The notes beneath the pieces are model-generated. The model was not told the DNA's origin and ran no database searches. It saw nothing but the letters and a program-made list of their open reading frames with translations. From the NCBI GenBank assembly GCA_031270215.1, contig JAISYB010000146.1, forward strand, positions 1-8,114: a DNA stretch of 8,114 bases. The letters run 5' to 3'. Each line of letters opens with the position of its first letter. Position 1 is the stretch's first letter. The stretch comes from Streptococcaceae bacterium (lineage in GTDB: Bacteria > Bacillota > Bacilli > Lactobacillales > Streptococcaceae). Shown one piece after another: positions 4,295 through 8,114 of the stretch. The position numbers and the translations under genes are program-made.

Positions 4295-6871
4295 ATGAAA
4301 ACAATCATTCACCGCCTAAGGCAAAACTTAAAAACACTCAAAAAAGTCTTTGTCTTAACCGTTTTTATCATCGCATTCTACGAGCTATCAGGTATTTTCA
4401 AAACTTTAAATTCGGAAAAATTAAATCACATTCTTGATTCGATTAGCCCCTCTCAGTTTATCTTATTGATTTTCTTAGGTATCATTGCGATTACTCCGAT
4501 GCTCATCTATGATTTGGTAATTAACAAAGAACTAGATACGCATCTGAAAAAGCAATATATCATCGAAACAAGCTTTCTAATCAACACATTGAACAATTTG
4601 ATTGGCTTTGGTGGCTTGATTGGCACTAGTCTTAGAGCCCATTTTTATGGCAATCAAAGAACTGCTAAGGAAATGGTTCAAACATTAAGCAAATTATTAT
4701 TATTTGAAATGAGTGGCTTATCGCTACTAAGTGCTGCAACTCTCCTTTTAGTGTTCACACCTGTGACCAACAGCTATTTCTTTAATTACTGGCCTTGGCT
4801 TTTGGGAGGCGCGCTTTATTTTCCATGTGTCTTAGCTTTTAGCCATTTTAGCCAAGCAAATCAAAAAATAGCCATTCAAAACACCATGAAGTCTGAATTG
4901 ACCTTAGCTTCTTTTCTCGAATGGTTCGCTTTGGCAGGATTATTTGTCATTATCGGCTGGATGCTTGGTTTCAATATCCATCTAGGTCAGCTGATCGTCT
5001 TATACATTGCCTCAATTATTATAGGGCTGGTTTCAATGATTCCTGGCGGTCTTGGCTCTTTTGATGTAATGATTATCTTAGGCTTGGAGGGTATGGGGAT
5101 TACGCCTGAGGAGGCTGCTGTTTGGCTGTTGATTTATCGACTGACCTACTACATTATTCCAGTCCTCTTGGCATTAATCGTCTTTATTCGGACAACATTT
5201 AAGTCAACTAATGAAAAGTATAATAATATCCCTAAGGCTTTATTGTCTGAGTTTGCCCATAAGCTAGCAGTTAGTCTACTTTATATCCTAGGTATTCTCT
5301 TAGTTTTATCCGCAGCTGCACCGACTGCCTTTGAAAAAATCAAGTGGTTGCATAAAATTACACCTTGGGGTGCTCATACTGTTCTGACGATTCCAAAACT
5401 TGTGATGGGCTTTCTCCTACTCATTGTAGCTCATGCGATTTTGGTCAAGGTCAAGCGTGCTTTCATTCCGTCAATTGTACTACTTCTAGGTACATTAAAC
5501 TATATCTTAGTTAAATCAACATCTTTAATTCCGATTTTTAGCGGCAATCGCTGGTTCTTTATTTATTACCAATCAACAATTGTAACCAGTTGTATCATCG
5601 GTTTGGCTATTTTACTAATTATTATTTCAAGAGGCGAGCTATATCGCGAGCAACTCGTCCTATCTAGCGAGTTATTCCTAAAAGATGGATTAATCTTTAT
5701 CATCTTGATTCTCTTTTACGTCCTAATCGGCGTCTATAATCATCCAAGTAAGCACCATCATTTAATCCATACAAATTTTTGGCTTTTCCCATCAGAGAAG
5801 CTTTGGTTGACCGGTTTTATTGTTATTTTGATAATTGCAGCCTTTATTTCCTTACTGCTTTTCTACCTTCAAGGTAAACGTCAAACAATCGGCGAAGCAT
5901 TCGACATCAAAAAGATAGAGCAGGTTTTAAGCACCTACGGTGGCAATCAGCAAAGCCACCTCATCTTTCTTCAAGATAAGGAACTTTACTTTTATTACCA
6001 AGACGGAAATCCGGTTGCTTTTTTACAATTCAAAAGAGTTCAGGATAAGTTGATTGTAATGGGTAATCCAAGTGGTAATTATCAAGTATTTCAGCCGCTC
6101 ATCAAAGCATTTGTTAAACAAGCTGATTGCTTTGGTTACATTCCAATCTTCTACGAGGTGACCAAAAATCAAGTCATGTTTCTTCATGAGCTGGGCTTTC
6201 AGTTTTTTAAAATGGGCGAAGAGGGGCACGTCACGCTTGAGCATTTTTCAACCTCCGGCAAGAAAAATCGCACCAAACGCTCGTTGGTTAATCAAGTCGA
6301 AAAGGCTGGGTTTACAATGACCGTCATCCATCCACCTTTTAGTTCAACGGTACTTAATCGCCTGAAGGAAGTTTCAGATGACTGGCTGGACGGTCGCAGC
6401 GAAAAAGGATTCTCTCTAGGCTTCTTCAACGAGGAATATCTAAGCACCTCTCCTATTGCGATTGTCAAAAATGAGCAGGACGAAATTGAAGCATTCGCAA
6501 CGATTATGCCCAGCTATCAGGGGAATAAAATAATCTCGGTTGATTTGATGCGTTATTCTAAAAAATCTCCAAAGGGTATCATGGACTACCTATTCATCAG
6601 TCTGTTTGAATATTATAAAGCGCAGGGATTTGAGAAATTTGATCTTGGCATGGCGCCATTATCCAATGTCGGTATTTCTAATAATAGCTATACCTTCGAA
6701 CGCTTAGCGCATTTGATTTATCAATTTGGCTCAAAGATTTACAGCTTCCAAGGGCTGCGTGCCTATAAAGACAAATATGCTAATACTTGGGTCAGTCGTT
6801 ATACACTCTATCCTCGTAACAAAAGTATTATTTTCACCATATTCGCACTTCTAGCTGCGGATAAAAAGTAA
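4295..6871 (+). CDS. mprF: Bifunctional aminoacyl-phosphatidylglycerol synthase/flippase
   Basis: This membrane protein transfers an amino acid, usually lysine, from aminoacyl-tRNA to phosphatidylglycerol and flips the product to the outer leaflet. That lowers surface negative charge and gives resistance to cationic antimicrobial peptides. The ATG at 4295 has GAAGGGAG 7 nt upstream and gives 858 residues, typical for MprF; an in-frame TTG at 4250 has no ribosome binding site. Residues 1 to about 530 are a multi-spanning membrane region with the flippase-domain signature MIPGGLGSFD (PGGLGSFD at 250-257). Residues from about 535 form the cytosolic GNAT-like synthase: EKGFSLGFFNEEYL (SLGFF at 707-711), DLMRY (750-754), FDLGMAPLSNVG (from 782), GLRAYKDKY (820-828) and WVSRYTLYP near the end. 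Both domains look intact. The product could be lysyl-, alanyl- or another aminoacyl-PG, or in streptococci also lysyl-glucosyl-diacylglycerol; sequence alone does not decide. No obvious terminator lies before the repeat that starts right at its stop. Confidence 0.97.
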   Translation: MKTIIHRLRQNLKTLKKVFVLTVFIIAFYELSGIFKTLNSEKLNHILDSISPSQFILLIFLGIIAITPMLIYDLVINKELDTHLKKQYIIETSFLINTLNNLIGFGGLIGTSLRAHFYGNQRTAKEMVQTLSKLLLFEMSGLSLLSAATLLLVFTPVTNSYFFNYWPWLLGGALYFPCVLAFSHFSQANQKIAIQNTMKSELTLASFLEWFALAGLFVIIGWMLGFNIHLGQLIVLYIASIIIGLVSMIPGGLGSFDVMIILGLEGMGITPEEAAVWLLIYRLTYYIIPVLLALIVFIRTTFKSTNEKYNNIPKALLSEFAHKLAVSLLYILGILLVLSAAAPTAFEKIKWLHKITPWGAHTVLTIPKLVMGFLLLIVAHAILVKVKRAFIPSIVLLLGTLNYILVKSTSLIPIFSGNRWFFIYYQSTIVTSCIIGLAILLIIISRGELYREQLVLSSELFLKDGLIFIILILFYVLIGVYNHPSKHHHLIHTNFWLFPSEKLWLTGFIVILIIAAFISLLLFYLQGKRQTIGEAFDIKKIEQVLSTYGGNQQSHLIFLQDKELYFYYQDGNPVAFLQFKRVQDKLIVMGNPSGNYQVFQPLIKAFVKQADCFGYIPIFYEVTKNQVMFLHELGFQFFKMGEEGHVTLEHFSTSGKKNRTKRSLVNQVEKAGFTMTVIHPPFSSTVLNRLKEVSDDWLDGRSEKGFSLGFFNEEYLSTSPIAIVKNEQDEIEAFATIMPSYQGNKIISVDLMRYSKKSPKGIMDYLFISLFEYYKAQGFEKFDLGMAPLSNVGISNNSYTFERLAHLIYQFGSKIYSFQGLRAYKDKYANTWVSRYTLYPRNKSIIFTIFALLAADKK

Positions 6872-7030
6872 AAAGAAGGTGGACAGCATCGTTTAACGAC
6901 GTAGCAATTAGGAAATTTTTGTCAATATTCGCCAATGTTCGGAAATTTATCTATTTTCCTAGTCGGCACTGCTTGTCCCCCGTGAATCACGAACATTAAA
7001 CTAGGTGCGACTTTTGGGTCAGACTCTTAC
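6872..7030 (+). repeat. Modular intergenic repeat, copy 2
   Basis: This is about 159 bp starting immediately after the mprF stop. It shares with copy 1 (1731-1962), in the same order and orientation, the 28-bp block (6890-6917), the 20-bp block (6932-6951) and GACTTTTGGGTCAG (7009-7022), which is followed by AGACTCTTAC. Spacing between blocks 1 and 2 is almost conserved (42 versus 44 bp). The variable part between blocks 2 and 3 is shorter here. It holds a different, weaker hairpin: AGTCGGCAC pairing with GTGCGACT with one bulge, and CGTGA/TCACG inside the loop. GGACAGCA near the left end is also roughly complementary to TGCTTGTCC at 6970-6978. The internal hairpins thus differ in sequence while the ends are kept. 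Confidence 0.8.
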
Positions 7031-7391
7031 GGAAAAGCTAGTGGCAACATGCCTTAGCGGGTTTCCCTTAGGTGCTGACTAGTCATTGCTGCATTTCTCA
7101 TAGCGAACTCCTGCGACCGAAACGGTTGCGGGAGTTTTAGATTACCTGCTTGGATGTTAGATTCGCCGGACTTTACAGGCTAGGGAAGTTCGGCATCATC
7201 TGAAAAACAGACAGGCAAAGTACGCCTTTACTATTTTTAGATAATCTAGCTTCGAGGACTAGGCGATACTCTCCCGAAACAATTATTTTTTTGCAATAAG
7301 TCGGCTAAGCCACTGGCGTGGCAAGTCTCTTTTATCTTGAAAGAACGCTGGCTACCGTTCGAGTATGCCTAAACAACGCTCTCGGATTTTT
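7031..7391 (+). ncRNA. Candidate structured non-coding RNA (unidentified)
   Basis: About 360 bp without a credible gene, richer in GC than the other spacers and dense in hairpins. Examples are GCUAG-U-GGCA/UGCC-UUAGC (7037-7058), a 12- to 14-bp stem (7106-7136), GCCGGACUU/AAGUUCGGC (7165-7194), UCUG/CAGA (7199-7211), GCCAC/GUGGC (7309-7322) and GAACG/CGUUC (7343-7360). In the three strongest, the non-Watson-Crick pairs are G-U on the plus strand, where the minus strand would have A-C mismatches, so a plus-strand RNA fits better. UUCGAG/CUCGGA followed by TTTTT (7358-7391) could end it. TTGTCC and TAAACT (6973-6978, 6997-7002, 18-nt spacer) could start it. I find no hallmark of tmRNA, RNase P RNA, SRP RNA, 6S RNA or T-box. 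It may instead be a long mprF 3' untranslated region. Confidence 0.35.
7106..7138 (+). terminator. Strong hairpin with short T-run, possible terminator downstream of mprF
   Basis: AACTCCTGCGACCG (7106-7119) pairs with CGGTTGCGGGAGTT (7123-7136) over 14 bp with two G-U pairs and an AAA loop, followed by TTAGATT. The stem is very strong, but the T-tract is short. It may terminate plus-strand transcription from mprF about 235 bp upstream, or be one stem of a larger structured RNA. Confidence 0.5.
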
Positions 7392-8114
7392 AATCTAACT
7401 TAACCCATAAAGCAGGGCGAACGAAGCGGCTACCATAGACATAATTCTCGGCGCAGTTGATAATACCCTTCTCGACAAAGCCCGCATTAGTATAGAAGTC
7501 ACCCGCCGAACGAAGCCAGAAGGCATAGTCTGTTGGGAAATCTAACAAACTAGCGTAAACGCCATCGCCTGTGTCTACTACAGTTAAGTTGTTATTAATA
7601 TCACCATAGCTTAAAGCAAACGCTTGTTGACTGCCATCAATAGCGTCAACCGTACTCGCAAAGCGAGTGTCTACACACCATTCAGGATCCCAAGTCCATT
7701 CATTATACAAAACACCTGATTGAAATTTGGCTAAAGTTGGATCGTGTAAATTAACTGTTAAGATCTTGCTCTCATAATTTATCAAGGTATGGGCATAGTA
7801 GTAATCAATCACTGCTTTTAAGCCATAGCCTGCCGCTAAACCACTATCCTGATAACCGTTTGAACCATCGCTATCAAAGTAGAATTGATTACGAGAACCA
7901 ACAATATTCTCATCAGGGTTAAATGTAATATTACCATCAGATAAAGCGCCTTGAGCTTTTTCTGATAGGAATGGGACATTGGTGGAACCAGTAGATCCAC
8001 TTCCGTACGCCTCAAGTTCTGTCAAAGGATTGACTTTAAGAATTAATGCTTGATCACCGTCAACCTTTAAAACACGCCAGTCTGCGTTCGCAAAAGTATA
8101 GATAGGGTTCCCAG
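7390..8114 (-). CDS. DUF6273-type protein with C-type-lectin/FGE-like fold (partial, N-terminus beyond right edge)
   Basis: About 241 residues are visible, open through the right edge; the TTG at 8025 is an internal leucine codon, not the start. Upstream of it the frame reads GNPIYTFANADWRVLKVDGD, whose WRVLxVDGDxALIL pattern is the usual opening of a DUF6273 domain. The C-terminus DYAFWLRSAGDF (about 7496-7531), then GFVEKGIINC, then SRFVRPALWVKLD carries the family's WLRS...V...G...VRPALW signature. These domains belong to the formylglycine-generating-enzyme/C-type-lectin fold group and usually sit at the C-terminus of secreted or surface proteins in Firmicutes; function is generally unknown. 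No cell-wall anchor follows the domain. Any signal peptide or repeat region would be to the right. The gene converges on mprF, and no minus-strand terminator is obvious after its stop. Confidence 0.8.
   Translation of the reverse strand, partial: GNPIYTFANADWRVLKVDGDQALILKVNPLTELEAYGSGSTGSTNVPFLSEKAQGALSDGNITFNPDENIVGSRNQFYFDSDGSNGYQDSGLAAGYGLKAVIDYYYAHTLINYESKILTVNLHDPTLAKFQSGVLYNEWTWDPEWCVDTRFASTVDAIDGSQQAFALSYGDINNNLTVVDTGDGVYASLLDFPTDYAFWLRSAGDFYTNAGFVEKGIINCAENYVYGSRFVRPALWVKLD

Noticed and set aside
6023..6244. 73-codon minus-strand open frame
   Set aside because: It is antisense to the conserved synthase domain of mprF and has no supporting signal.
7006..7010. GTGCGAC, like the 5' end of bacterial group II introns
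   Set aside because: The downstream sequence does not follow intron domain I, there is no domain V-like hairpin or intron-encoded protein, and repeat copy 1 lacks GTGCG at the equivalent place.
7031..7391. tmRNA, RNase P RNA, SRP RNA, 6S RNA, T-box or known riboswitch
   Set aside because: I found isolated look-alikes (TTACGGA, a GTTCGAG T-loop-like word, GCAAAAAA on the minus strand), but none of the ordered conserved blocks these RNAs require.
8023..8025. TTG at 8025 as the start of the DUF6273 protein
   Set aside because: The frame stays open to the window edge and the upstream codons encode the expected start of the DUF6273 domain (WRVLKVDGD), so the gene is truncated by the window.

Overview
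The window looks like chromosomal DNA from a low-GC Gram-positive of the order Lactobacillales, most likely Streptococcaceae and Lactococcus-like. This rests on AT-rich intergenic DNA, strong GGAG-type ribosome binding sites, the gene set (FecCD-type iron uptake, GalE, MprF, a small alpha/beta hydrolase) and a GTGGGA-type intergenic repeat. The species assignment is inference. I see no phage genes, transposase, CRISPR array, tRNA or rRNA.

Layout: (1) 1-1517, minus strand: the first two genes of an iron or cofactor ABC importer, a FecCD-type permease followed with a 4-nt ATGA overlap by its ATPase, which runs off the left edge. (2) 1518-1680: the leader and promoter of that operon, with a perfect Fur-type operator at the expected transcription start. 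(3) 1731-2000: copy 1 of a modular intergenic repeat, then a terminator for the minus-strand galE transcript. (4) 2173-3198, minus: galE. (5) 3199-3345: a divergent promoter region. (6) 3346-4044, plus: an alpha/beta hydrolase. (7) 4099-4237, plus: a small gene broken by one extra base. (8) 4295-6871, plus: mprF, a two-domain aminoacyl-phosphatidylglycerol synthase/flippase. (9) 6872-7030: copy 2 of the repeat. (10) 7031-7391: about 360 bp without a gene but rich in hairpins whose G-U pairs favour a plus-strand RNA. (11) 7390-8114, minus: the C-terminal part of a DUF6273-type (C-type-lectin/FGE-like fold) protein that enters from the right edge.

The genes do not form one pathway. The common theme is the cell envelope and its surroundings: iron import, UDP-sugar precursors for surface polysaccharide, cationic modification of membrane lipid, and a probable surface protein. 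The least explained material lies between genes: the two-copy repeat, the hairpin-rich block and the frameshifted mini-gene.
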